Assembly: GCF_041058985.1 (NCBI RefSeq)
Contig: NZ_JBEHZE010000001.1
Coordinates: 1,488,001-1,552,000 of the forward strand
DNA: 64,000 nucleotides
From: Hyphococcus lacteus
GTDB taxonomy: Bacteria > Pseudomonadota > Alphaproteobacteria > Caulobacterales > Parvularculaceae
Reading direction: 5' to 3'
The translations under genes and the position numbers were made by a program. A model generated the notes under the pieces. That model made no database searches. It was not told the DNA's origin and worked only from the letters and a program-made list of their open reading frames with translations. Every line of letters begins with the position of its first letter. Position 1 is the stretch's first letter. This document shows positions 19,128 through 27,184 of this stretch, one piece after another.

Positions 19128-19676
19128 ATGCTCGACCAATTTTCTCATCGCCTTGCGACGCGTGCCGATGAGCCCGCCATAATTGAGTTAATGCGGGCTG
19201 CGATTGCAGAAAATATGAAAGCATTTTTGTCGGCGGCAGAGATTACGGCCGCGCAAGAATCGATGGGGCTGGACAGAACACTTATTGATGACGGGACCTA
19301 TTTTTTGATCGAGGCCAATACACCCGATTGCAAAACGCTCGTCGGTTGCGGTGGATGGGGCAAACGAAGGACGCTCTACGGTGGTGACCACACTAAGGGC
19401 CGAGATGATAGTTTTTCTAACCCGGCGACTGATGCAGCGCGGATCCGCGCTATGTACACTCACCCAAGGTGGACACGTCGCGGTATCGGAACATTGTTGT
19501 TGGACCTAGGCGAGGCCGCCGCAAAGTCTGCCGGATATAAAACAATAGAATTAGGGTCTACGGTTCCCGGGGAGCCACTTTATCGCGCCCGCGGGTATGT
19601 TGAATTTGAACGGGATATTGAGCGAACCGAAAATGGAGCGGTCAATACAATCATTCGAATGCGAAAGTCGCTTTAG
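19128..19676 (+). CDS. GNAT family N-acetyltransferase
   Basis: 182-aa GCN5-related acetyltransferase. The acetyl-CoA pyrophosphate-binding motif A is RAMYTHPRWTRRGIGTLLLD, followed by a GYKTIELGSTVPGEPLYRARGY block typical of motif B. The substrate is not predictable. It starts 32 bases after the preceding terminator; RBS GAGGT at ~19119 supports the start. Convergent with the next gene, 8 bases from stop to stop. Confidence 0.85.
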   Translation: MLDQFSHRLATRADEPAIIELMRAAIAENMKAFLSAAEITAAQESMGLDRTLIDDGTYFLIEANTPDCKTLVGCGGWGKRRTLYGGDHTKGRDDSFSNPATDAARIRAMYTHPRWTRRGIGTLLLDLGEAAAKSAGYKTIELGSTVPGEPLYRARGYVEFERDIERTENGAVNTIIRMRKSL

Positions 19677-19684
19677 CTCCATTA

Positions 19685-20479
19685 TTATTGATCACCTGAA
19701 GCGATCACTTCCGCGTCATATTGTTCAGTATCTGCACTGATTGTTTCAGAATCGCTGAACTCTTTAATGACTTCGTCACAGCCATCATGGACAAAGGCGA
19801 GATCGTCAATCAAAAAGCGTAATACATCGCCGCCGGGCTGACGTTTATCGCTCACCATGCTGACGCGAATATTTTTTGCGCGCCCACCCAGATAGTACGC
19901 GCCAGCCATGTGCCGCCAACGTACAGTATTTTTTGTCCATGCAAACGAAGTGCTGGCGGGCGGCAAGGGGGTGCCCATTTCATCCTCACCTTCAATTTTT
20001 ACAGTGAAGTTTTCGCCTTCTTTTCCGCCAGTTGGGTATATCGCCATTGTCACCACACAGACGGGTTTGTCGAATTCCACCAATAGCGGCGCATTCAGAT
20101 AATTTACATACCCAAGCGCAAATTCACCGCTTGGTGCTGCTTCATAGGTGCACATAGAGTCATAATAAAACCGTCGCTGCCCATCACAAATTTGTCGCGT
20201 GACACCACGCCCAAAACGTACGCCGTATTTTTCGGCATAGTCGTTGCGAACAATTTCACCGTGTTTGCCTGGCGGTGGTTCAAAATTGACAACCGTATAT
20301 GGTGCGTCGCCGGATGGTGGCGACGGTTCGTTGTACCGTTTTATAACCCCTGTAATGGTGGCGGGGTTCGTATCTTTATCCGGGTCAGGACCAATCCCAT
20401 TTTCGTGAACCTGAGCATGAGCTGGAAAAGCCAGAAAACTGGTGGCTATAGATATCATTCTTAGTTTTGTGTGGTGCAT
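19685..20479 (-). CDS. Secreted hypothetical protein, predicted beta-sandwich
   Basis: 264 aa, function not recognised. A signal peptide ends at PAHA|QV (residues 1-23). The mature part carries YAEKYGVRFGRGV, a Cys-rich patch (QICDGQRRFYYDSMCTYE) and a terminal RFLIDDLAFVHDGC segment. The alternation of short strands and the final 'IDD' strand resemble secreted jelly-roll/PEP-CTERM-type beta-sandwich domains (inference). Start ATG 20479 is preceded by AAGGGGAG; the frame extends open to 20725 without a better start. No Sec-anchoring or sorting motif is seen. Confidence 0.65.
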   Translation of the reverse strand: MHHTKLRMISIATSFLAFPAHAQVHENGIGPDPDKDTNPATITGVIKRYNEPSPPSGDAPYTVVNFEPPPGKHGEIVRNDYAEKYGVRFGRGVTRQICDGQRRFYYDSMCTYEAAPSGEFALGYVNYLNAPLLVEFDKPVCVVTMAIYPTGGKEGENFTVKIEGEDEMGTPLPPASTSFAWTKNTVRWRHMAGAYYLGGRAKNIRVSMVSDKRQPGGDVLRFLIDDLAFVHDGCDEVIKEFSDSETISADTEQYDAEVIASGDQ

Positions 20480-20792
20480 AACGCCGTACTCCCCTTGGGT
20501 GATAATACCGCGCAGAGCATTTTTGTTCCATCGCGAAATGAAAGAGTAAAAACCACAATAAAACAATGGATTGCGTTTTTCGGTGTATTTTTGTCGGTCT
20601 AGGGAGACATAAACTTGCGACGATTGGGGAGATGCTCGGTGCAGTGGTTTTCGCTCAACGGGGCGACTGTCTGCTGAATAGCGGAACCCAGGACACGAAT
20701 CGGTGACGATTTTTATGGAGATCAATTCGATACTAAAAATAAAAAACGACCCCGCATAGGTGGGGTCGTTTATCAGTTTACTTTGTGGTTTT
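20480..20792. other. Intergenic region with SIMPL-gene terminator
   Basis: About 313 bases. The right part holds the terminator at 20741-20771; the left part should hold the promoter of the secreted protein gene. No gene seen. Confidence 0.5.
20741..20771 (-). terminator. Intrinsic terminator of the SIMPL gene
   Basis: Perfect 10-bp stem (20744-20753 with 20762-20771) with an 8-base loop. Read on the minus strand it is followed by a T run (A run at 20741-20746 on plus). It lies 21 bases beyond the SIMPL stop. Confidence 0.85.
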
Positions 20793-21506
20793 TTATTCGA
20801 TTTCGTAAATCATCGAGATGGTTGCTGATACGCTGGATTCACCCGCTTCCATAGGAACGGCGCTATCGGCGGCCATTTCCATACGTGCGCCATACATTTT
20901 CGGTGACGGCGCTTGAGAATAACCATCTTGGATAGTGATAAGGCGACCCAAACGAACGCCGGCAGCATCAGTCAGAAGTTCCGCTTTGGCTTTTGCATCG
21001 GCAACCGCATTGCGACGTGCTTTTTCATAAAGTGGTTTTGGTTCGTCGAATGAAAATGAAATGCCGTTTAGCGAATTCGCGCCGGATTGAACGGCCTGAT
21101 CAATCACCGATCCAGCTTTGCTAAGGTCGCGCAATCTGACGGTGACATTGTTCGATGCCGTGAAACCGATGACTTCGGGCTGTGAGCGATTTTTCTCATA
21201 ATTGTATCGTGGGTTCAGTGACAATCCTGAGGTTTGGATATCGCGATCCGCAATGCCAAGCTCTTTCAGCTTTTTGATTGTGGCGGACATATTTGATGAA
21301 TTCGCGCGAAGCGCATCGGCCGCGGTGAGTGCATCGCTTTGGACACCGACATTAATGACGGTCATATCTGGTACAGCACTGGCGGTACCTTCGCCCGAAA
21401 CGGTAATGGTTCTTGCGGGGGTGGATGCGTCGGCTGCGGAGGCATCTTGAGCGGCACAACCCGTGAGCAAAACGGCTAGAGCGATAGGTGCAAGTAGTGG
21501 ACGCAT
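20793..21506 (-). CDS. SIMPL domain (DUF541) lipoprotein
   Basis: 237 aa. N-terminal lipoprotein signal with lipobox LTGC (Cys at ~17), so it should be lipid-anchored to the outer or inner membrane facing the periplasm. The rest is a SIMPL/DUF541 domain: ITVSGEGTASAVPDMTVINVGV, SSNMSATIKKLKELGI, IQTSGLSLNPRYNYE, and ARRNAVADAKAKAELLTDAAGVRLG. The family is linked to oxidative or envelope stress in some bacteria; the molecular role is unknown. Own terminator at 20741-20771. Confidence 0.88.
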   Translation of the reverse strand: MRPLLAPIALAVLLTGCAAQDASAADASTPARTITVSGEGTASAVPDMTVINVGVQSDALTAADALRANSSNMSATIKKLKELGIADRDIQTSGLSLNPRYNYEKNRSQPEVIGFTASNNVTVRLRDLSKAGSVIDQAVQSGANSLNGISFSFDEPKPLYEKARRNAVADAKAKAELLTDAAGVRLGRLITIQDGYSQAPSPKMYGARMEMAADSAVPMEAGESSVSATISMIYEIE

Positions 21507-21682
21507 AGAGTTTGATCTCCTCGATTTCTTGCGCGTATGAGACAGCGAAGGAAAGGCGAAATCAAGGCGGAAGGTGCGGCGGATTTGTGACGATTTAGCG
21601 AGGGAATATCTCTATTCTGGGCTTTCATGCGAATGCATTTGCTGATAATAGGGCGCACCCGATTTCGCGACATTGTCGTTTC

Positions 21683-21759
21683 GGGCCTGTAGCTCAATTG
21701 GTTAGAGCTGGCGGCTCATAACCGCTAGGTTGGGGGTTCGAGTCCCTCCGGGCCCACCA
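21683..21759 (+). tRNA. tRNA with CAT anticodon (tRNA-Met or tRNA-Ile2)
   Basis: 77-base cloverleaf. The 7-bp acceptor stem pairs GGGCCTG with CGGGCCC (one G-T pair). The D arm is GCTCAATTGGTTAGAGC, the anticodon loop CTCATAA (CAT), the T arm GGGGGTTCGAGTCCCTC, and CCA is encoded. The GGCGGCTCATAACCGC anticodon arm looks more like tRNA-Ile2, whose C34 is modified to lysidine, than elongator tRNA-Met. The two cannot be separated from sequence alone. It is not an initiator: the acceptor stem is fully paired. Confidence 0.95.
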
Positions 21760-21774
21760 GCCTTTGCCTCTCGA

Positions 21775-21793
21775 CGAATTGCGTTGCAATTCG
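21775..21793 (+). terminator. Hairpin downstream of the tRNA
   Basis: Perfect 8-bp stem (21775-21782 with 21786-21793) and a 3-base loop, 15 bases after the tRNA CCA. There is no T run, so it may be a processing or weak termination hairpin. Confidence 0.4.
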
Positions 21794-21835
21794 CCTCTGC
21801 GTGCTCAACGTCGGCAATGTTTCAAGTTTTGGTCC

Positions 21836-24106
21836 TTAAAAGGAAACCTTGATTGATTGAACGACGCCCGGAGTACTGTAGGGGATTTGAAGATCTTCAA
21901 TTAGTTCGATTGCACTTAATCGCCCAATAAAGGTTTCTACGCCGGGGTGAGCGAGTTGCGACACTTGTTGGGTTGCAATGATTTTCCCATCGATGATCAA
22001 CGATAAATGGTTCATCTTATCTTCGGGCGTTCGTTCAAGTTGGACGCTGATGCTGTGATCACCGGGCGCTAGCGTATCGGGCGACGTTATGGTGATTATA
22101 TCTTTTTCAAGGTGGCTTGCGCGATAGACCAATAATGGTTTTCCGTCATCTATAAATAGACCCCAACCGCCGAATCGATTCCCTCGCGTAATGATCGGGG
22201 CGCTTTCGGCCTGATTGCTCACGGTCACCTTCGCATCGACCGTCCAGTCGCTATAAAGGCTAGGAAAGGCCGTACCAGAATAGGCTGTCGTTCTTGGGTA
22301 GAACACAACCTTATCTCTGCCCTCGAATGCATTTGGGCGCTTATCGGGTGAGAAGCGTGGGAGAAACTCGTCACTGATGGGAAGGACTGAATTTTTTGTG
22401 GCAACGTCGGTGAAGTCTTTGCGCAAGCTGCTTAATTTTTTTGGCATTTCTGTTGCCAAGTTTTTATCTTGGGAAAAATCTTCGTCTACGTTGTATAGCT
22501 CCCAAGAATAGTCCTCCGAAATATAACCATAGCCGGGCAAACGGCGGGGCGTAGTTGATGCCATCCATCCGTCTTTATAGAATGCACGGTTCCCCATGAT
22601 TTCAAAATACTGTTCGTTTCTTTGATCTTTCGCATCGGCGGAATTGAAAGAGTACATCATGCTGGTTCCGTCAATGGGCTGTTGCTTTACGCCCTGAACC
22701 TTTTTGGCTGGCTTGATGCCTATGGCCTCGAAAATGGTCGGCGCAATATCGGTAATGTTGTGGAACTGAGACCGCAATTCCCCTTTTGCTTTAATGTACT
22801 TTGGCCAGGATATAACCAGACCATTCCGTGTACCGCCAAAATGCGAAGCGTATTGTTTACCCCATTGAAACGGCGTATTCAAAGCCCATGCCCACCCCGT
22901 AGGCAGTACGGGTTGAGATTTAGCTGTACCGATTAAGTCTATATTTTTTTCCATGTCGATTTCACTTGTGTCGATAGACGCAAACATCGCAATTTCGTTT
23001 AGTGCGCCATCAAGTGTCTCCGTCGCAGCGCCGTTGTCCCCTTGGATGAAGATGACGAGCGTGTTGTCTAGCTCACCAGCTTGTTCTAATTCGTCGAGGA
23101 TTCTGCCTATCTGCTCATCGCAATAAGCCAGCATGGCGGCATAGGCCTCCATTATGCGCGCATCGAATTTTTGTTGCTCAGGTGTTCTTGATGACCACGC
23201 AGGGATTTGCGGCGGGCGTGAAGTCAGCTTTGCGGAAGTCGGTACGTTTTTTGTTGATTGTTGCTGCGCGAATATTCTTTCGCGCATAACATCCCAGCCA
23301 TCGTCAAACTGACCTCGGAAACGTTCTAACCATTCATCGGGGGCTTGGATGGGGGCGTGCGCTGTAGCGGTGGAATAATATAAAAGAAACGGCGTATCCG
23401 GAGCATAAGTGTTTTGTTGACGTAGCCAGTCTATAGCATGGTCCGCAAAATCGCGCTCAAGGCTATAATTTTTACTTGGGTGAAGTTCCACTTGGTTTCG
23501 ATTTTCGATGAGCGTCGGCGCGAATTGATCCATGTAAGATAGGTTGTAACCATAGAAATAATCAAAACCTAATCCGTTTGGCCATCGATCGAATGGGCCC
23601 ATTGGTGTGTTTTCCCAAACGGGTGTGTTGTGGTTCTTTCCGATCCACGCTGTGTCGTAACCATTGAGGCCAAGAATATCGCCAATCGTTGCAGCACTTT
23701 CTGGAATGACGGAAGTATAGCCGTCCCGATCGAGGCTAAGGTCGTTAATGGCACCAGTATTAACGGCATGGTGATTGCGTCCGGTCAACAACGCGGCGCG
23801 GGTGGGGGAGCACATTGCGGTCGTGTGGAAGCGATTATAACGTAATCCGTTCTTAGCCAGCCGGTCTAAGTTTGGCGTAGGGACAATTCCGCCAAAGGTG
23901 CTGCTTGCGCCGAAGCCGACATCATCGGTCATAATGATCAGGACGTTTGGCGCGTCTTTAGGCGCAGTCGGAGGAGACGGGTAGTGCTGCCATTGATGTT
24001 TTGCTTCAGGTGAACGGGCTTCTTGTTCTGCGGCCGCAGCGCTTGAGACCATAATGATGGCCGTGCTCATTAAGAATGCGAGTTTTCCGATAGAACAGCG
24101 CGACAT
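21836..24106 (-). CDS. Periplasmic arylsulfatase (sulfatase family)
   Basis: 756-aa type I sulfatase that hydrolyses sulfate esters. Signal peptide at ~1-27 (LMSTAIIMVSSAAAA). Metal-binding MTDDVGFG (Asp61/62). The formylglycine signature is CSPTRAALLTGR with Cys99 as the residue to be oxidised. GDNGA lies further down. The last ~170 residues form an extra beta-rich C-terminal domain seen in large arylsulfatases. Start ATG 24106 has a GGAGA site; an in-frame upstream ATG at 24139 is less likely. No formylglycine-generating enzyme is in the window, so it must be elsewhere. Confidence 0.92.
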   Translation of the reverse strand: MSRCSIGKLAFLMSTAIIMVSSAAAAEQEARSPEAKHQWQHYPSPPTAPKDAPNVLIIMTDDVGFGASSTFGGIVPTPNLDRLAKNGLRYNRFHTTAMCSPTRAALLTGRNHHAVNTGAINDLSLDRDGYTSVIPESAATIGDILGLNGYDTAWIGKNHNTPVWENTPMGPFDRWPNGLGFDYFYGYNLSYMDQFAPTLIENRNQVELHPSKNYSLERDFADHAIDWLRQQNTYAPDTPFLLYYSTATAHAPIQAPDEWLERFRGQFDDGWDVMRERIFAQQQSTKNVPTSAKLTSRPPQIPAWSSRTPEQQKFDARIMEAYAAMLAYCDEQIGRILDELEQAGELDNTLVIFIQGDNGAATETLDGALNEIAMFASIDTSEIDMEKNIDLIGTAKSQPVLPTGWAWALNTPFQWGKQYASHFGGTRNGLVISWPKYIKAKGELRSQFHNITDIAPTIFEAIGIKPAKKVQGVKQQPIDGTSMMYSFNSADAKDQRNEQYFEIMGNRAFYKDGWMASTTPRRLPGYGYISEDYSWELYNVDEDFSQDKNLATEMPKKLSSLRKDFTDVATKNSVLPISDEFLPRFSPDKRPNAFEGRDKVVFYPRTTAYSGTAFPSLYSDWTVDAKVTVSNQAESAPIITRGNRFGGWGLFIDDGKPLLVYRASHLEKDIITITSPDTLAPGDHSISVQLERTPEDKMNHLSLIIDGKIIATQQVSQLAHPGVETFIGRLSAIELIEDLQIPYSTPGVVQSIKVSF

Positions 24107-24278
24107 GCCATCTCCATGGGTTAGGGATTCTTGGTCCATAGATTATGTCATGTCTTGTGCGGCCCAATTGCTCAGGAGCGCATATTACTTTGGCGAAAAT
24201 ATTATGCTAAGTTGTGTTTACGGCAGCGTGTTTATTGTTGGCCGGGCCGCAATTAAGCCATTGCGGCTTCTCACTAAT

Positions 24279-24665
24279 TTAAAACATTGAATTTTTATTT
24301 TGTGCTGTTGCGGGGACGATCTGGAGAACGTCCCAGTGTTCCACAATTTTTCCGTCTTCGTTGAAACGAAAAATGTCTATTCCCGCATAGTCGTGATCTC
24401 CTGGCCATTGTTGATGGCAATGAAGGATTACATGATTGTTATCTTGAAAAGCCCTTTTGATTGTCACTCGTTTGCCCGGATATTCTGACGCCATCCGTTC
24501 GAAATACTCGACAAATGCTTCTTTCCCGTCGGCAACTTCAGGATTGTGCTGAACATATTCATCGCCGACATAATTCTCTATGGCCTCGCGAGGTGCGCAT
24601 TGATTGAACATTAGGTCATAAAAGTTTTTGGCGGCCTGCGTTAGTTCATTGGAATTATTTGTCAT
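24279..24665 (-). CDS. SnoaL-like / NTF2-fold protein
   Basis: 128 aa. It matches the SnoaL-like polyketide-cyclase group: NFYDLMFNQCAPREAIENYVGDEYVQHNP, then GKEAFVEYF, and the closing strand DIFRFNEDGKIVEHWDVLQ. Such proteins bind a small hydrophobic molecule in an NTF2 cone; many are of unknown function. AGAGGG nine bases before the ATG supports the start. It stands alone between the sulfatase and nfsB, on the same strand. Confidence 0.82.
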   Translation of the reverse strand: MTNNSNELTQAAKNFYDLMFNQCAPREAIENYVGDEYVQHNPEVADGKEAFVEYFERMASEYPGKRVTIKRAFQDNNHVILHCHQQWPGDHDYAGIDIFRFNEDGKIVEHWDVLQIVPATAQNKNSMF

Positions 24666-24843
24666 GCCGAAACCCTCTGAAGCTGAATGCCCGCTATGGC
24701 ATTATTTGAAAAAATGAACGTTACAATGTGCATAATTGATAGGCATTTCACGCCCATATATTGATATTTGGGCGTGATTGGTGCTTCTTCCGAAAAATTC
24801 GACAATATTACCGTGTACGGAGGGAGTTATGCGGTGAAGCGCG

Positions 24844-25512
24844 CTACACTTCTGTCAAAATTTCTTCGTATGGCAGTCTCGATTTTGGCAGTGCTGCGTT
24901 AAAATCAGTTTCCGGGTCATGATAACCAAGTGGAACGACAACTAAGCTGGAAAAGCCTTTTTCACGTAGTCCAAATTCGTCATCGAGAGCTTTGATGTCA
25001 ATTCCTTCCATTGGTGTTGCGTCGATACCGAGTGTCGCGACGCCAAGAAGGAACTGGCCAATGTTCAAATAAACTTGTTTGTCCATCCAATGCTGTACGT
25101 CTTTAAAATCTTGCTTATGCAAGTTTACGAACATACTCCGTGCAGCATGCATTTGAGGTTTAAAGGTGTCTTTATCGCCGTCGAAACGTCCGTCTTTGTC
25201 TTCTTGTTCAAGCACTCGATTCAGAAAATCATCTTCGATGGCAAGGCGACTAGCGAATACGACCACATGTGATGCATTGATAATTGCATTCCGATTAAAC
25301 GGATACAAACGCTCAGTGGACTTTGCGATGCGTTCTTTCCCTTCGGTGGTCGATGCGAGAATAAAGTGCCAAGGTTGAGCGTTCGTGCTTGATGGGCTGA
25401 ACCGAAGTAGCTCTTTGATTTTTTCTATTGTCTCGTCAGGGATTCTTTTTGAGGGGTCATACGTTTTCGTCGCGTGACGTTTTTTGGCATAGTAAGTGAT
25501 ATCGTTGTCCAT
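24844..25512 (-). CDS. nfsB: Oxygen-insensitive NAD(P)H nitroreductase
   Basis: 222-aa FMN nitroreductase/dihydropteridine reductase of the NfsB type. Family blocks are strong: KRHATKTYDPSKRI, LRFSPSSTNAQPWHFILAST, QVYLNIGQFLLGVATLGIDATPMEG, EFGLREKGFSSLVVVPLGY, LPKSRLP near the end. It reduces nitroaromatics or quinones with two electrons. ATG 25512 aligns with E. coli NfsB; an ATG at 25518 is an alternative. The LysR gene upstream on the same strand is a plausible regulator. Confidence 0.93.
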   Translation of the reverse strand: MDNDITYYAKKRHATKTYDPSKRIPDETIEKIKELLRFSPSSTNAQPWHFILASTTEGKERIAKSTERLYPFNRNAIINASHVVVFASRLAIEDDFLNRVLEQEDKDGRFDGDKDTFKPQMHAARSMFVNLHKQDFKDVQHWMDKQVYLNIGQFLLGVATLGIDATPMEGIDIKALDDEFGLREKGFSSLVVVPLGYHDPETDFNAALPKSRLPYEEILTEV

Positions 25513-25540
25513 GATCATATCTCTCTAATTTGCATGAAGT

Positions 25541-25765
25541 TTAATGAGTCCGTGATGCGGACTGATTTGCGGAAAGGGTTTTGGCAGAAAGACTGACGAT
25601 GCTGTGATCGAGTGTTGGAAACACGAAGGGCGTGACGTCAGATTTTGATGCCGACTGCGATTTGCGGGGATGAAAATTCTTAGACCGTTTTTGTATTTTG
25701 GCTGTGCCAACGCTGCTTTCAGCGCGGGCTATAAGGTTCATCCAATTGGTTTGTCTGTGCATCAT
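25541..25765 (-). CDS. Possible small hypothetical protein upstream of nfsB
   Basis: 74-aa candidate between the LysR gene and nfsB. Two consecutive ATGs (25765, 25762) follow GAAAGGA at a suitable distance, which is the only positive evidence. The translation is basic and Ser/Lys-rich with no recognised domain, signal peptide or membrane helix. It may equally be a leader of nfsB or nothing. Confidence 0.25.
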   Translation of the reverse strand: MMHRQTNWMNLIARAESSVGTAKIQKRSKNFHPRKSQSASKSDVTPFVFPTLDHSIVSLSAKTLSANQSASRTH

Positions 25766-25866
25766 GATACGGTCCTTTCTCTCGTGGCCCGTATCTAACA
25801 ATTTTTTAAAATAGAACTATCTGTATAAAACTGAAAACATTATTCCAAAAATCAAAACAATAGGCG

Positions 25867-26781
25867 TCACAGTAGGGTGCCGTATTGCGCCTGGTTCGTC
25901 TCGATAATGCGGCTTTGCATGAAATCTAGAAATGCTTTGACTCTTGCTGGCATTAGTCGTCCCGGGGGGCGAACGGCCCAAATTTTGGTGTCTGGCCTGA
26001 GTTTAAATTTCGGCAGGACTTGTACCAATCGCCCAGCTTTTAGATCTGGTCCTGAATGCCATAGCGCTGTGTGTCCGATACCCATCCCGGCCAAGACCCA
26101 CGCGCCGACGGCATTCCCTAAATTGACTTTGACTGGACCGGTTATCCGGGCTTCGTGAACGGTGCCGTCTTCGGCCATCAAACGCCATAGACGAGTTTCT
26201 CCTAAAGGAATGCAGATATGATCTGCTAAATCTGCGGGAGTTTCCGGCGTTCCCGAACGCGCAAGGTATTCCGGGGAGGCAACCAGAGCTTGAGGGTTGT
26301 CATCAATTTTCTGCGCTAAGAGCGTTGAAGGAACAAGTTCACCAATTCGGAAAGCGAGGTCATATCCTTGCTCAACGATATCAACGATCGAGTCCGTCAG
26401 GTTTAGATCTAGCGTAACATCACGGTACTGATCGATAAATTCGGGAATGAAGGGCACTATATGTGATCGCGCGAAAGAGGCAGATGAAGTGACGCGTATG
26501 TGACCTGCAACAGATTTCGCCGTGAGTGAAAGTGCTGATCGGGCATCCTCGACATCGTTCAGAATTCGTTTCGCGTGCTCCAGGAAGATTTCTCCATCTG
26601 GTGTCAGTGAGATCGCACGTGTTGTCCGATTGAACAATTTCACACCAAGTTCAGCTTCAAGTGCTTGAATGCGTTGAGTTGCATTGGTCGGTGATAGCTT
26701 AAATTCCGTGCCCGCTCGTCCGATGGCACCTAGCGCTGCGACACGGACAAATAGCTCAAGGTTTTTTACATCGAAGGACAA
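25867..26781 (-). CDS. LysR family transcriptional regulator
   Basis: 304 aa. N-terminal winged HTH (ELFVRVAALGAIGRAGTEFKLSPTNATQRIQALEAELGVKLFNRTTR) and a type 2 periplasmic-binding-like effector domain (~90-295) of the CrgA/DsdC-like group. It is divergent from the TonB-dependent receptor (403-bp gap) and upstream of nfsB on the same strand, so either could be its target. Confidence 0.92.
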   Translation of the reverse strand: MSFDVKNLELFVRVAALGAIGRAGTEFKLSPTNATQRIQALEAELGVKLFNRTTRAISLTPDGEIFLEHAKRILNDVEDARSALSLTAKSVAGHIRVTSSASFARSHIVPFIPEFIDQYRDVTLDLNLTDSIVDIVEQGYDLAFRIGELVPSTLLAQKIDDNPQALVASPEYLARSGTPETPADLADHICIPLGETRLWRLMAEDGTVHEARITGPVKVNLGNAVGAWVLAGMGIGHTALWHSGPDLKAGRLVQVLPKFKLRPDTKIWAVRPPGRLMPARVKAFLDFMQSRIIETNQAQYGTLL

Positions 26782-27184
26782 TTTTAATTCTCGCTAGGTG
26801 ACTGGTGCCGTGGTCTTTCTTTGGGTGGGGCAAGGTTGCACCGAGCGACGTCGTCAATAAAGCCAAAAGCGAAAGCTAAAGAGGGTCGAGTTTATAGGCG
26901 CGGGTTGTTGGAAATCCGGAATTTTCGAAAATCGAATAAATTTCCTATATTTTGCATTCTGGTACTGTGTTGATTATGCAACAATGCGTGAGAAAACAAA
27001 TACTTAAGGGCATTTCTGATTTTATCTGCTCATATATCTTTCGTTTTTCGAATTACCCCCTATAACACGAACGTCACCATTATCCGTCGGCATGACCAGA
27101 TCTGATGCGCGAGAGCGCGTCGTTGCGTCCCGACGTCACTAGGCCCTCCGGTTGGGGCGGGCCCAAGAATCCGAGGATTACTCT
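26782..27184. other. Divergent intergenic region, LysR gene / TBDR
   Basis: About 403 bases without a gene. It must hold promoters for both directions. A 12-bp AT-rich palindrome (ATTTTCGAAAAT, 26931-26942) could be an operator. A GC-rich stretch at ~27142-27164 can fold (GGCCC with GGGCC) just before the GAGGA site at 27173. No riboswitch family was recognised. Confidence 0.4.

Noticed and set aside
21683..21835. tRNA 3' end as a genomic-island attachment site
   Set aside because: No integrase, no direct repeat of the tRNA 3' end and no abrupt change in gene type were seen around it.
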